A stretch of DNA of 64,000 bases from Dysosmobacter sp. (GCA_026169195.1 JAPFEH010000078.1:18203-82202); one strand, 5' to 3'. Shown: positions 19,022 through 27,516, counted from the first letter of the stretch. Numbers and translations: made by a program. The notes: generated by a model from the letters alone, not told the origin.

Positions 19022-19067
19022 GATCGTTCCTCCAGAAATTCACAAATAAAGATACTTTAACTGATAT

Positions 19068-19096
19068 ATGATACCACGAACCCTGCGGGAAAACAA
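19068..19096 (-). promoter_or_regulatory. Promoter of the miaB-mutS-mutL-miaA-hfq run
   Basis: Minus strand: -35 TTGTTT (19096-19091), a 17-base spacer and -10 TATCAT (19073-19068), with TGG before the -10 giving an extended -10 element. Confidence 0.6.
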
Positions 19097-19139
19097 CTGA
19101 AAATCACAGCAAAGCTTCCCCGCAGCCGGGGGAAACCCA

Positions 19140-19167
19140 TTGCCTTTTTCCGGGAAAGGTATATGAT
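19140..19167 (+). promoter_or_regulatory. Promoter of the EamA gene
   Basis: -35 TTGCCT (19140-19145), a 16-base spacer and -10 TATGAT (19162-19167), divergent from the miaB promoter. Confidence 0.5.
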
Positions 19168-19198
19168 GATCGTATTCTGAAAAAAGGGGTGTTCCTTC

Positions 19199-19612
19199 AT
19201 GTGGATGATTCCGGCACTGCTCTCCGCCCTGTTTGCGGCGCTGACCTCCATTCTGGCCAAGGTGGGAATCGAAGGCGTCAATTCCACGCTGGCAACCGCC
19301 ATCCGGACCGGCGTGGTCCTGCTGTTATCATGGGGCATGGTGTTTCTGACCCATGCGCAAAGCGGGATCCCTTCCATCAGCCAGAAAAGCTGGCTGTTTC
19401 TGATCCTGTCGGGCCTTGCCACCGGAGCCTCATGGCTGTGCTATTACAAGGCCATCCAGCTGGGCGAGGTTTCCAAGGTCGTTCCCATCGACAAGCTCAG
19501 CGTGGTGATTACACTGGTTCTGGCCTTCGTCTTTCTCCACGAACCCTTCACGGTAAAATCCGCCGCGGGCGCGCTTTTGCTGGCAGCCGGAACGCTGGTT
19601 CTGGTTCTGTGA
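19199..19612 (+). CDS. Single-domain EamA/DMT-family transporter
   Basis: A 137-residue membrane protein equal to one EamA repeat: about five hydrophobic helices with the family ending LSVVITLVLAFVFLHEPFT and GALLLAAGTLVLVL. Most EamA proteins carry two such repeats in tandem, so this one must dimerise to form a transporter; one-repeat versions are known in the superfamily. The ATG at 19199 follows AAAAGGGGTG. It is the only plus-strand gene between two long minus-strand blocks. The substrate is unknown. Confidence 0.8.
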   Translation: MWMIPALLSALFAALTSILAKVGIEGVNSTLATAIRTGVVLLLSWGMVFLTHAQSGIPSISQKSWLFLILSGLATGASWLCYYKAIQLGEVSKVVPIDKLSVVITLVLAFVFLHEPFTVKSAAGALLLAAGTLVLVL

Positions 19613-19666
19613 ACCCTTCGCGCCCTCCCCGCCTCTTGCGCGCCTGCGGCGGACCTCCGCGCATCC

Positions 19667-19707
19667 AAAAAAACGCACAGCGCCGTGCCGGCCGGCACGG
19701 CGCTGTG
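19667..19707 (-). terminator. ileS: Intrinsic terminator after ileS
   Basis: A perfect 16-bp stem (CACAGCGCCGTGCCGG and its complement, 19676-19707) followed on the minus strand by seven T. Confidence 0.85.
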
Positions 19708-19733
19708 AAGCGTTCAGGCCCATCGGGCCGTTC

Positions 19734-22493
19734 TTAAAATTCCGGCAGCTTTGCCACCACGGCAGCGCAGCGGGGGCACAGGCCGTCCTGCTCCGGCCGG
19801 GTGGAGTGCTTCCAGCAGCGGGGGCACTTGGTCCCTTCGGCGTTTTCCACGGAAACCGCCAGCTCGCCGCCCACCGTGACGCGCACCTGAGAGACGATCA
19901 GCAGATCCGCCAGCAGCGCATCATCCATGTCTGCCAGGAACGCATCGCCGGCAGGGACGGTCAGATCCACACGGGCCTCCAGCGCCTTGCCGATCTTCTT
20001 TTCGGCACGGGCAGCCTCCAGAACCCCGTTGACCACGTCCCGAACCGCAATGATCCGGTCCCACTTCTCCATGGCGGACTCGTCCAGACCATATGCCGCA
20101 AAGGGCTGGTTCATCTCATTGAACACCACGTTCCGGCCGTCGTCCTCCGTCCGGTGGGGCATGACCTGCCAGATCTCGTCGCAGGTGAAGGCCAGAATCG
20201 GCGCCATGATCTTGGTCATGGTGTCCAGAATCAGGTACAGCGCCGTCTGCGCGCTGCGGCGCTTGACGCCGCCTTCCTCGTCGCAGTAGAGCCGGTCCTT
20301 GATGATGTCCAGATAGAAGTTGGACATCTCCACCACGCAGAAGTCGTTGACGGCGTGGGTGACGGCGTTGAACTCAAAGTCATCGTAAGCGGCAAAGCAC
20401 TTTTCGATGAGGGCGTTGAGGCGGGTGACCGCCCAGCGGTCCAGCTCCTCCATATCGGCGGGAGCCACCAGCCGGTCGGCGTCGAAGCCGTCCAGATTGC
20501 CCAGACAGTACCGGGCGGTGTTGCGGAATTTCAGATAGTTCTGGCTCAGCTGCTTGAAGATGGCGTCGGAGCAGCGCATATCCGCATGATAATCGGCGCT
20601 GGCAGCCCAGAGCCGCAGCAGATCGGCGCCGTATTTGTTGAAGACCTCAGCGGGGTCCACGCCGTTGCCCAGAGACTTGTGCATGGCCTTGCCCTCGCCG
20701 TCCACGGTCCAGCCGTGGGTAACGCACGCCTTGAAGGGCGCCTGCGCCACGCCGGTGGAGCCGACAGCCGTCAGCAGCGCGGACTGGAACCATCCGCGGT
20801 ACTGGTCCAGACCCTCCATATACACGCTGGCGGGCCAGAAGCCCTGATCCCGCTTCATGGCGGCAAAATGGGTGGAGCCGGAGTCGAACCAGCCGTCCAG
20901 CGTATCCTCTTCCTTCTCAAAGCCGGCATGCTTGCCGCAATGGGGGCAGGTGAAGCCTTCCGGCAGGATCTCCTCCGCGGTCTTGGCAAACCACGCGTTG
21001 GAGCCCTCCTTCTCAAACAGGGCGGAGATGGCGGCAATGGTCTCGTCGGTGACGACGGGCTTGCCGCAGTCCTTGCAGTATACCACGGGGATGGGCAGGC
21101 CCCACTTGCGCTGGCGGGAGATGCACCAGTCATTGCGCTCCCGGACCATGGACTTCATGCGGTCGATGCCCCAGCCGGGCACCCAGCGCACCTCGTCGCA
21201 GGCGGCGCAGGCAGCATCCTTGAAGGAATCCACAGAGCAGAACCACTGGGGAGTCGCCCGGAAGATGATGGGGCCCTTGCAGCGCCAGCAGTGGGGATAG
21301 CTGTGGACGATCTCCTCCTGTGCAAACAGCGCGCCGCTCTCCTTCATGTCCGCCAGAATGACGGGGTTGGACTCCTCCGTCTTCATGCCGGCATATTTGC
21401 CGGCATAATCGGTGTGACGGCCCTGATCGTCCACGGGCACCACCATCTCCATGCCGTAGCGGCGGCAGGTCTGATAGTCGTCCGCGCCGAAGCCGGGGGC
21501 GGTGTGGACGCAGCCGGTACCGGAATCCATGGTGACATAATCCGCCAGCAGCAGACGGGAGGTCTTGGGCAGGAAGGGATGATCCGCCAGCATATTTTCA
21601 AAGAAGGAGCCGGGATGGGTCTCCACGATCTCATAGGACTCCACGCCGCCCACCTTCATGACCTTCTCCGTGAGGGCCTCGGCCATGATATAGACCTCGC
21701 CGCTGTCATGGCTGCGCACCAGCGCATAGCTCTCGTCGGGATGCAGGGCGATGGCAAGGTTGCCGGGCAGCGTCCAGATGGTGGTGGTCCAAATGACGAA
21801 GAACAGCTTGCTGTGATCGAACGCACCCAGCTTGCCCAGATCGTCGTGCATGGGGAATTTCACATAGACGGTGGTGCAGGGGTCGTCCTGATACTCGATC
21901 TCGGCCTCTGCCAGCGCCGTTTCGTCATGGGGGCACCAGTACACGGGCTTGAGACCCTTGTAGATATAGCCCCGCTTATACATCTCGCCGAACACCTTGA
22001 CCTCCTCGGCCTCAAAGCCGGGGTTCATGGTGGCATAGGGATGCTCCCAGTCGCCGATGACGCCCAGCCGCTGGAATCCCTCGCTCTGGACGTTCATGTA
22101 ATGGCGGGCAAACTCCTGACAGGCGGAGCGGAAATCGGGCACGCTCATCTCCTTGCGGTTGAGCTTGTTCTGCTTGATGATGGCAGACTCAATGGGCATG
22201 CCGTGGTTATCCCAGCCGGGGATATAGGGGGTGTAGTAGCCCCGCATGGCATAGGATCTGGTAATGAAGTCCTTGATGGACTTGTTGAGGGCATGACCCA
22301 TGTGCAGCGCGCCGTTGCTGAACGGAGGGCCGTCGTGGAGGTTGAAGAGCGGCTTGCCCTCGTTTTTCTTCAGCAGCTCGTTGTACACGCCCTGCTCCTG
22401 CCAGCGCTTGAGCATCTCCGGCTCCCGCTTGGGCAGCCCCGCCCGCATGGGGAAGTCGGTTTTCGGCAGCTTGATGGTTTTGTTGTAATCCAT
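19734..22493 (-). CDS. ileS: Isoleucine--tRNA ligase
   Basis: Class I aminoacyl-tRNA synthetase charging tRNA-Ile. It has 919 residues. The HIGH-type motif is HMGHALN, within GALHMGHALN at about residue 60. The KMSKS-type loop reads AMHKSLGN, a non-canonical form with His in place of the first Ser. An editing (CP1) domain lies between them. The C-terminal zinc finger has CPRCWKHS and CPRCAAVV. It is preceded by a small zinc-ribbon-like gene, both under a T-box leader with an Ile specifier. A strong terminator follows. Confidence 0.97.
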   Translation of the reverse strand: MDYNKTIKLPKTDFPMRAGLPKREPEMLKRWQEQGVYNELLKKNEGKPLFNLHDGPPFSNGALHMGHALNKSIKDFITRSYAMRGYYTPYIPGWDNHGMPIESAIIKQNKLNRKEMSVPDFRSACQEFARHYMNVQSEGFQRLGVIGDWEHPYATMNPGFEAEEVKVFGEMYKRGYIYKGLKPVYWCPHDETALAEAEIEYQDDPCTTVYVKFPMHDDLGKLGAFDHSKLFFVIWTTTIWTLPGNLAIALHPDESYALVRSHDSGEVYIMAEALTEKVMKVGGVESYEIVETHPGSFFENMLADHPFLPKTSRLLLADYVTMDSGTGCVHTAPGFGADDYQTCRRYGMEMVVPVDDQGRHTDYAGKYAGMKTEESNPVILADMKESGALFAQEEIVHSYPHCWRCKGPIIFRATPQWFCSVDSFKDAACAACDEVRWVPGWGIDRMKSMVRERNDWCISRQRKWGLPIPVVYCKDCGKPVVTDETIAAISALFEKEGSNAWFAKTAEEILPEGFTCPHCGKHAGFEKEEDTLDGWFDSGSTHFAAMKRDQGFWPASVYMEGLDQYRGWFQSALLTAVGSTGVAQAPFKACVTHGWTVDGEGKAMHKSLGNGVDPAEVFNKYGADLLRLWAASADYHADMRCSDAIFKQLSQNYLKFRNTARYCLGNLDGFDADRLVAPADMEELDRWAVTRLNALIEKCFAAYDDFEFNAVTHAVNDFCVVEMSNFYLDIIKDRLYCDEEGGVKRRSAQTALYLILDTMTKIMAPILAFTCDEIWQVMPHRTEDDGRNVVFNEMNQPFAAYGLDESAMEKWDRIIAVRDVVNGVLEAARAEKKIGKALEARVDLTVPAGDAFLADMDDALLADLLIVSQVRVTVGGELAVSVENAEGTKCPRCWKHSTRPEQDGLCPRCAAVVAKLPEF

Positions 22494-22539
22494 ATCACTC
22501 GCTCCTATATATCCATGTTTCTATGAAAACTTTTGCCTG

Positions 22540-22755
22540 TTACCAATCGATCAGCAGCTTCCGGCAGCCGCGGCAGCACCATGCCTCAGGCCGACCCGTT
22601 TCATCCGCGGGCAGGCGGAGGTCCTGCGTCCCTTCCACATATCCGCCGCTCCAAAGCGCTTTTCCGCCCCCGCGCTCCGGCGTCCAGATACAGGGCAGTC
22701 CGCATATCAGCCAGCCACGCTCCATCTCATTTCCGCAAACGGGACAGTTCATCAT
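22540..22755 (-). CDS. Small zinc-ribbon-like protein (PF20097/DUF6487 type)
   Basis: A 71-residue protein with an N-terminal CPVCGNEM knuckle and a C-terminal CCRGCRK pair, which together could bind one zinc. The overall pattern (MNCPVCGNEMERGWL, then PEAWCCRGCRKLLIDW) recalls a small domain family common in clostridia; function unknown. The start codon is one of two adjacent ATGs (22755 or 22752) after AGGAGG. It sits between the T-box terminator and ileS, so it should share tRNA-Ile control. Confidence 0.7.
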   Translation of the reverse strand: MMNCPVCGNEMERGWLICGLPCIWTPERGGGKALWSGGYVEGTQDLRLPADETGRPEAWCCRGCRKLLIDW

Positions 22756-22767
22756 GTGCACCTCCTG

Positions 22768-23060
22768 AAAAAATAAAACGCCCTGTCTCCTGTTTTACAA
22801 GAGACAGAGCGCTGAAAACAGCTCTGCGGTACCACTCTCGGTTGCCGTCCCCTCACGGGGCACGACCGCTCACAGCCCGCCGTCACGGGCCGATGCTCTA
22901 ACGGGCATCACACGTCCACGCTTACTCGCGTCGTCTTTCAGCAGGAGGCTCCAAGGGGATATTCGCCCTCCGCGCCCGTCCGCCTCGCACCAAACGGCGG
23001 CTCTCTTCACGGGGATCAAAAGGGGTACTCGTCCTTATCGACACCAAAACTATACGATTA
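22768..23060 (-). promoter_or_regulatory. T-box leader, tRNA-Ile specific
   Basis: This 290-base leader fills most of a 373-base gene-free stretch. Reading the minus strand, it has a GA-rich stem I start (GAAGAGAGCC), a specifier loop GAATATC giving an AUC (Ile) codon near 22940, and an antiterminator T-box GTGGTACCGCAGAG at about 22822-22840. The T-box variable base (UGGU) matches the A73 expected of tRNA-Ile. A terminator follows: 11-bp stem 22779-22789 / 22801-22811, then TTTTATTTTTT. Uncharged tRNA-Ile should stabilise the antiterminator and switch on the zinc-ribbon gene and ileS. Confidence 0.92.
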
Positions 23061-23066
23061 TCAGCT

Positions 23067-23094
23067 ATCATATCACGTTTTTGGCATTTGTCAA
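23067..23094 (-). promoter_or_regulatory. Promoter of the ileS T-box transcript
   Basis: Minus strand: consensus -35 TTGACA (23094-23089), a 16-base spacer and -10 TATGAT (23072-23067), just upstream of the T-box leader. Confidence 0.75.
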
Positions 23095-23128
23095 CTGGAA
23101 ACTCTCCATTTTTCCAGACCGTCCGTCC

Positions 23129-23299
23129 TCACTGGTACCGGTACTGCATTCCCGTATACTGGTCCACACAGTTGAGGAACAGTTCCCTGCTGCGGAATTC
23201 CAGCAGCTTGCAGCCTTCCTCCTCATGGAAGGACACGATACGGCGGCGCGTATCCACCCAGACCCGGAACAGATTTTCATTCAGCACAGTCTTCTCCAT
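23129..23299 (-). CDS. 56-residue conserved-looking small protein
   Basis: I do not recognise this gene. It encodes 56 residues starting at ATG 23299, preceded by AAAGGAG at good spacing. The sequence is compact and charged with alternating hydrophobics (LFRVWVDTRRRIVSFHEEEG, then LLEFRSRELFLNC and a YTGMQYRYQ end), like a small beta-rich domain. No signal peptide or membrane segment is visible. It lies between the amidase gene and the ileS T-box promoter. A weak hairpin (CTGGAAA / TTTCCAG, 23095-23117) may end its transcript. Confidence 0.6.
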   Translation of the reverse strand: MEKTVLNENLFRVWVDTRRRIVSFHEEEGCKLLEFRSRELFLNCVDQYTGMQYRYQ

Positions 23300-23409
23300 G
23301 GGAAGGCTCCTTTCACAGCGTGTCAACGCCCGTTTGTTTATAAGACGATCCTGATGCCGGTTTTGTTTCACCTTTTGCGAAAATTTTCAAAAAGTTTTCA
23401 ACATTTTTT

Positions 23410-24066
23410 TCAATCCTGTGGAAAATGCTCCGTCTCCGCCGCCGTATCCGCCAGAAACCGCTCCCACGCATCCGGGTTTTCCACATAATATCTGGGGCAG
23501 AGCTTGCCGGTCACGTCATAGTGGCGGATGACCTCCGTCTCCGGATCCAGCCGGAATTCCTGACACAGCCATGCCGTCAGCTCCACCAGCCGGTCATAGG
23601 TCTCCGGCAGAAACTCCCCCGTCCCGTCCGGATGGCAGACCTCGATGGAAACCGTGTCGCCGTTGCGGCTGTTGGAGGCGTAGGCGATCTCCGTCAGGGG
23701 GATGCACTGGAGAACCTCTCCCTCCAGCCCCACAATGAAATGGGCGCTGGCATACGTCCCCTCCGCGCCGGAGGAAAGGGACTCAAAATAATTCCGGTTG
23801 GCGCGGGCGGTGGTGGCGGGGTTGCCTACGTAGTGAATGACCACCCCGTTGATTTTCCGCAGCGGCTCGCCGGGGCGGGACCATTCGTTGACCGTCAGCA
23901 GCGCCTGCTCCACATCCTCCGGAACCTCCACACCCTCTCCCGGCAGCCGCCGGCCCGACAGCGCCAGCAGCACCGCCGCCGTCAGGCAGATCCCGCCCAG
24001 CACCAGCCGTACTGCGGGGCGGCGGCGCCTGCGCCGGCGCCGCCTGACTTCCTGATGCTCCGTCAT
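23410..24066 (-). CDS. N-acetylmuramoyl-L-alanine amidase (Amidase_2 type), membrane-anchored
   Basis: Zinc amidase that cleaves the MurNAc-L-Ala bond of peptidoglycan. It has 218 residues: a run of nine arginines (residues 8-16), a membrane anchor or uncleaved signal (about 19-38), then the Amidase_2 domain with the zinc-ligand His in GVVIHYVGNP, SAHFIVG, IEVCHPDG and VIRHYDVTGKLCP (second His and Cys). It starts two bases after the ABC permease stop, so it is part of the GntR-ABC operon, suggesting the transporter responds to or acts on cell-wall stress. Confidence 0.85.
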   Translation of the reverse strand: MTEHQEVRRRRRRRRRPAVRLVLGGICLTAAVLLALSGRRLPGEGVEVPEDVEQALLTVNEWSRPGEPLRKINGVVIHYVGNPATTARANRNYFESLSSGAEGTYASAHFIVGLEGEVLQCIPLTEIAYASNSRNGDTVSIEVCHPDGTGEFLPETYDRLVELTAWLCQEFRLDPETEVIRHYDVTGKLCPRYYVENPDAWERFLADTAAETEHFPQD

Positions 24067-24068
24067 GG

Positions 24069-26027
24069 TCAGCTGTATACGGCAGTCACTGCCACAGTGT
24101 CCTCTTGCGCGATGGCATCAGCCGCCTCGTCAAAGTCCTCCGGATACAGCTCTCCATAGGTCCGCAGGGTGTCCTCCGTCACCAGTCCCAGCTCCCGCAG
24201 GCAGGCGATGGTGTGCCGCATGGCGGGCCTCAGCCGGATGCTGATTCTCTCCTCCGCCACATCCACGGGGCCATCCTCAGGATCTCCCGTCTGATGGAAG
24301 TAAAGGTTCAGGTCCACGGCATAATCGTTCCGGTTGTCATGAGTAAACCAGTCATGGGTGCCCCATGTCCCCTCCTGCACATCCTGCCCCAGCGCCTCCA
24401 GAATCGCAGCGGCCTCCCGGCTGTTCAGGTCAAAGTCCCGATTGTCCGCATTCCGGTACAGATAGCCGCCTGCCGCCTGATATTCGGGATCGTTCAGATG
24501 CAGCCGCTTGGCCTTCATGGCCTCACCGTTGATCAGCGCGTCCAGCAGGTTTTCATAGGTCCCTGCCTGCGCCATCCGCTCTTGAGACAGGGGCAGGTCA
24601 TAGCTCCGCTTCACCATGCGGCCGTTTTTCAAGCGGTAGGTCAGGCGCAGACGTACCATAGTCTCTCTGTCTGTCTCACCCCACCAGCTTTCCTGCCGCT
24701 CTATGATGGAATCCCTCTCTGCCGCAATGGCGCTGTGCAGCGTCCGTACCTGCTCCAGCAGAGCCTCCTCTTCCTCGGGATAGAAGGTATAGCTGTTGCC
24801 GGCCACCTGCAGATCCACCGTTTCCACTTCCTCCTGCTCCGGAACCCGTTTCTCCACGCCCGGCAGGTCGAACTCCAGCGCGCCGCACAGCGCCGCGCAG
24901 GCGCACAGCACCAGCGCCAGCCCCTTCCAGCTGCCCCGAAAGACCCGCAGGGACTTTGCCAGCAGCATGGACGCCCCGTAGTAGCCAATGGCGCCCGCTG
25001 CCGCCATGCAGACCACCATGGGCAGCGCCTCGAAATACCGTCCGCCCGTCAGGTTCTGCCAGAACAGCTCATAGAGGGCGATTCCCCCCAGCAGCGCCGC
25101 CAGCGCCGCCAGACCAAACCGGAACAGCGGCTTCACGGGTCCCACGGCCACCACGTCGCCGGCGCTCTCGCTTCTGCGGCGGCGATACAGCAGCCATGCC
25201 AGCGCCAGCATGACCAGTCCCGCCAGCGCATACACGCCGACGACCCACAGGCCCTCCAGATGGACCTCTGTCAAAACGTGCTCATACCAGATCTCACCGG
25301 TTGACTCTGTCCGTCGGGACACCTCTTCATAGGTACACACCGGCTGCACACGGCGCAGAAGATACACCGTGGGGCTCAGCCATTCCACCGTGCCGCTGTA
25401 ATCGCCGGAAACGCCGAACAAAAAGCCCCGGGAAAAGGCGGACACCAGCCAGTCCAGCAGCACAGCCAGAAAGTGCAGCAGGAAGTACAGCGCCGGCAGG
25501 GCAAACACGTTGCCCACCAGAAAGGCCACCAGCGTGGCACTGCCAAAGTAAAAAAGGCTCTCCCCCAGCACTGCCGCCACCGTGACCGCCAGTCCGGTCA
25601 GGTCGAAGCAGCCGTAAAGCAGGGAGTACAGCACGCACAGTCCTCCCGTCACCACATAGGGGATCAGCAGCATGGCCATGCCGGAAAGGAAATTTGTCAG
25701 AAACAGCCCCTCCCGCCGGATGGGCAGGCTGTGCATCAAGCCCACGCTGCGGCTGTTGTATAGATAGTTCCATACCACCATGGCGCAGAGGATGGCATAC
25801 AGCAGCGAGATGACCGGCAGCGCATAGCCCACCGCGCCGTAATAAAAATTGGTAAAGCTCAGTGCATTTTCCGCGGGATAGCCCTCCGCGCTCCGGCGCA
25901 GCGTCTGCAGCAGCAGCGCCAGAGGGACCAGCGCCCCCAGAAACGAGGCAAGGCCCCACAGCGGCCAGAACCGGCTCAGATTCCTGCGAAAGAGCGTGCC
26001 GTTAAAGTACGATGTCTTTGACTGCAT
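24069..26027 (-). CDS. ABC-2 type permease of a Ytr-like transporter
   Basis: A 652-residue membrane protein. The first half has about six hydrophobic helices in the ABC-2 style (starting NGTLFRRNLSRFWPLWG). A further helix group lies around residues 260-395, and a large extracytoplasmic or soluble C-terminal domain (about 400-640) is rich in Glu and Arg. It pairs with the upstream ATPase, whose stop lies 26 bases inside this gene. The ATG at 26027 follows GGGAGGTG. The GntR/ATPase/permease arrangement resembles the Bacillus ytr locus induced by wall antibiotics; the exported substrate is unknown. Confidence 0.8.
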   Translation of the reverse strand: MQSKTSYFNGTLFRRNLSRFWPLWGLASFLGALVPLALLLQTLRRSAEGYPAENALSFTNFYYGAVGYALPVISLLYAILCAMVVWNYLYNSRSVGLMHSLPIRREGLFLTNFLSGMAMLLIPYVVTGGLCVLYSLLYGCFDLTGLAVTVAAVLGESLFYFGSATLVAFLVGNVFALPALYFLLHFLAVLLDWLVSAFSRGFLFGVSGDYSGTVEWLSPTVYLLRRVQPVCTYEEVSRRTESTGEIWYEHVLTEVHLEGLWVVGVYALAGLVMLALAWLLYRRRRSESAGDVVAVGPVKPLFRFGLAALAALLGGIALYELFWQNLTGGRYFEALPMVVCMAAAGAIGYYGASMLLAKSLRVFRGSWKGLALVLCACAALCGALEFDLPGVEKRVPEQEEVETVDLQVAGNSYTFYPEEEEALLEQVRTLHSAIAAERDSIIERQESWWGETDRETMVRLRLTYRLKNGRMVKRSYDLPLSQERMAQAGTYENLLDALINGEAMKAKRLHLNDPEYQAAGGYLYRNADNRDFDLNSREAAAILEALGQDVQEGTWGTHDWFTHDNRNDYAVDLNLYFHQTGDPEDGPVDVAEERISIRLRPAMRHTIACLRELGLVTEDTLRTYGELYPEDFDEAADAIAQEDTVAVTAVYS

Positions 26028-26898
26028 AGTCCGCACCTCCCAACTCATAAATAAAGATCTCCTCCAGCGTCAGCGGCACCGCGTCCACCAGCATGGGGTG
26101 GTATCCCGTCAAACGCTCTGTGGCCTCCTGCGCATTCATCCGCATGATGAGGGTGTGGATCCGCCCGATGCGGCTGCTGTGCAGCACCGGCAGCTCCGGC
26201 GGGACCTCCGTCATGCCGTCCGGAAACACCACCTGCAGCTTCACCATGTTGTCCTGCAGCTGGGCGAGGCTCCGCTCCAGCAGTACCCTGCCGTGGTCCA
26301 TGATGCCCACGTGGTCGCACACATCCTCCAGCTCCCGCAGATTGTGGGAGGAAACCAGCACCGTGGTGCCCCGCTCGCTGACGTCGCCCATCATCAGGCT
26401 CCAGACCTGACGGCGCATCACCGGGTCCAGCCCGTCCACCGGTTCGTCCAGAATCAGATAATCCGGCATACAGCTCAGCGCCAGCCAGAACGCCACCTGT
26501 TTCTGCATTCCCTTGGAAAGACGGCGGATGGTCTTTTTTTCATCAATGTTGAAGACTTCTTTTAATTTCTCATACCGTTCCACGGAAAAACGGGGATAAA
26601 ATCCGCGGTAAAAGCGCATCATATCCCGGATGCTGGCCTGATTGAAATAGTACCAGTCATCGGGAATGGCAGCCACCCGCCGCTTCAGCTCCGCGTCTTC
26701 CCACACGTCCGCCCCGCCCATGCGAACCGTGCCGCTGTCCTGACGGTAAATCCCCGTCAAATGGCGGATCAGGGTGGATTTTCCCGCGCCGTTGGGGCCG
26801 ACCAGCCCGTATACGCTGCCGTCAGGCACCGACAGCGATGCCCCGTCCAGCGCCGCAAAGCCGTCGAATCTCTTCACGGCGTCCTTTACTTCGATCAT
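26002..26898 (-). CDS. ABC transporter ATP-binding protein
   Basis: A 298-residue nucleotide-binding subunit. Walker A is GPNGAGKST (about residues 35-43), the signature is LSKGMQKQ in place of LSGGQ, Walker B is LILDEP, and the H-loop is VSSHNL. The degenerate signature is usual for YtrB/CcmA-type exporters. Its start overlaps the GntR stop by four bases (ATGA) and its end overlaps the permease gene, giving tight translational coupling. Confidence 0.93.
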   Translation of the reverse strand: MIEVKDAVKRFDGFAALDGASLSVPDGSVYGLVGPNGAGKSTLIRHLTGIYRQDSGTVRMGGADVWEDAELKRRVAAIPDDWYYFNQASIRDMMRFYRGFYPRFSVERYEKLKEVFNIDEKKTIRRLSKGMQKQVAFWLALSCMPDYLILDEPVDGLDPVMRRQVWSLMMGDVSERGTTVLVSSHNLRELEDVCDHVGIMDHGRVLLERSLAQLQDNMVKLQVVFPDGMTEVPPELPVLHSSRIGRIHTLIMRMNAQEATERLTGYHPMLVDAVPLTLEEIFIYELGGADYAVKDIVL

Positions 26899-27257
26899 AG
26901 GGTCTCCTCCTCTCGCAGCAGCGCCAGCAGCTCTTCTTCGCTGACGCCCAGATACCGCAGCTCCGCGACCAGCTCGCGGACCTTCGCCTTCAGTTCCCTC
27001 TTCCGGCCCTCATCCGCCGCCACGTCTCCCGCGGCAAAGCTGCCCTTTCCTGGGACAGAATAGATGTAGCCTTCATTTTCCAATTCGTTGTACGCACGCT
27101 GAATGGTATTGGGATTGATGGAAAGCTGCGTTGCCAGAGACCGCACCGACGGAAGCTTTTCCTCCGGCCCCAGCGCGCCTGTCACCATCAGTTTTTTCAA
27201 CCCATCCTTGATCTGCTCATAAATCGGCCGGGAATCCCGGTAATTCAAAGTGATCAC
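26895..27257 (-). CDS. YtrA-subfamily GntR transcriptional regulator
   Basis: A 120-residue regulator: winged HTH of GntR type (about residues 10-72, with LPSVRSLATQLSINPNTIQRAYNELE split across two helices) and a short helical dimerisation tail, the hallmark of the YtrA branch that controls neighbouring ABC transporters. It starts at GTG 27257. Its AGGAGGTGA ribosome site contains the stop codon of the 26-residue microprotein upstream. A likely operator overlaps the promoter start. Confidence 0.92.
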   Translation of the reverse strand: MITLNYRDSRPIYEQIKDGLKKLMVTGALGPEEKLPSVRSLATQLSINPNTIQRAYNELENEGYIYSVPGKGSFAAGDVAADEGRKRELKAKVRELVAELRYLGVSEEELLALLREEETL

Positions 27258-27261
27258 ATCT

Positions 27262-27342
27262 TCACCTCCTGACCAATACTGCCACCAGCAGCACCACGAT
27301 CAGAAAGCCAGCGCCCGCAACCAGCGCCATCGGTAATACCAT
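27262..27342 (-). CDS. 26-residue single-helix membrane microprotein
   Basis: The encoded peptide starts MVLPMALVAGAGFLIVVLLV and ends AVLVRR. It is one continuous hydrophobic helix with a basic end. The ATG at 27342 has a strong GGAGGAGGTG site, and the TGA stop at 27262-27264 lies within the ribosome site of the GntR gene, as expected of a translated, coupled leader cistron. It is the first cistron of the Ytr-like operon. It could be a transporter accessory peptide or a translation-coupling leader. Confidence 0.55.
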   Translation of the reverse strand: MVLPMALVAGAGFLIVVLLVAVLVRR

Positions 27343-27356
27343 AGGGCACCTCCTCC

Positions 27357-27392
27357 AACTGTATCAACCGTACTAGGTGTACTAACACAGTT
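27357..27392. promoter_or_regulatory. Putative GntR/YtrA operator
   Basis: An AACTGT / ACAGTT inverted repeat spanning 36 bases, with inner partly symmetric sequence (AACCGTACTAGGTGTACTAA). It starts at the transcription start predicted from the promoter at 27393-27421. This is the position expected for autoregulation by the YtrA-type repressor. Confidence 0.45.
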
Positions 27393-27421
27393 AGAGTACC
27401 ATGGATCTCAACCGCTGTCAA
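27393..27421 (-). promoter_or_regulatory. Promoter of the Ytr-like operon
   Basis: Minus strand: -35 TTGACA (27421-27416), a 17-base spacer and -10 TACTCT (27398-27393). Confidence 0.65.
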
Positions 27422-27487
27422 GTGCATTTTTTCTCCGCATTTGCAGCTTTTTTTGAAAAATTCCGGAGAAATCAGGCCATTTCCCTC

Positions 27488-27516
27488 TTTACAATTGAAA
27501 TCAGGTATGTTATATT
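27488..27516 (+). promoter_or_regulatory. rpsO: rpsO promoter
   Basis: -35 TTTACA (27488-27493), a 17-base spacer and -10 TATATT (27511-27516), about 100 bases before the rpsO start. Confidence 0.75.

Noticed and set aside
14066..19060. A 1664-codon open frame on the plus strand opposite mutS and miaB
   Set aside because: It is an antisense shadow caused by high GC and codon bias; the minus strand holds well-known proteins with motifs, while this frame has no recognisable domain or ribosome site.
19806..22526. A 906-codon open frame opposite ileS
   Set aside because: Antisense shadow with low-complexity composition.
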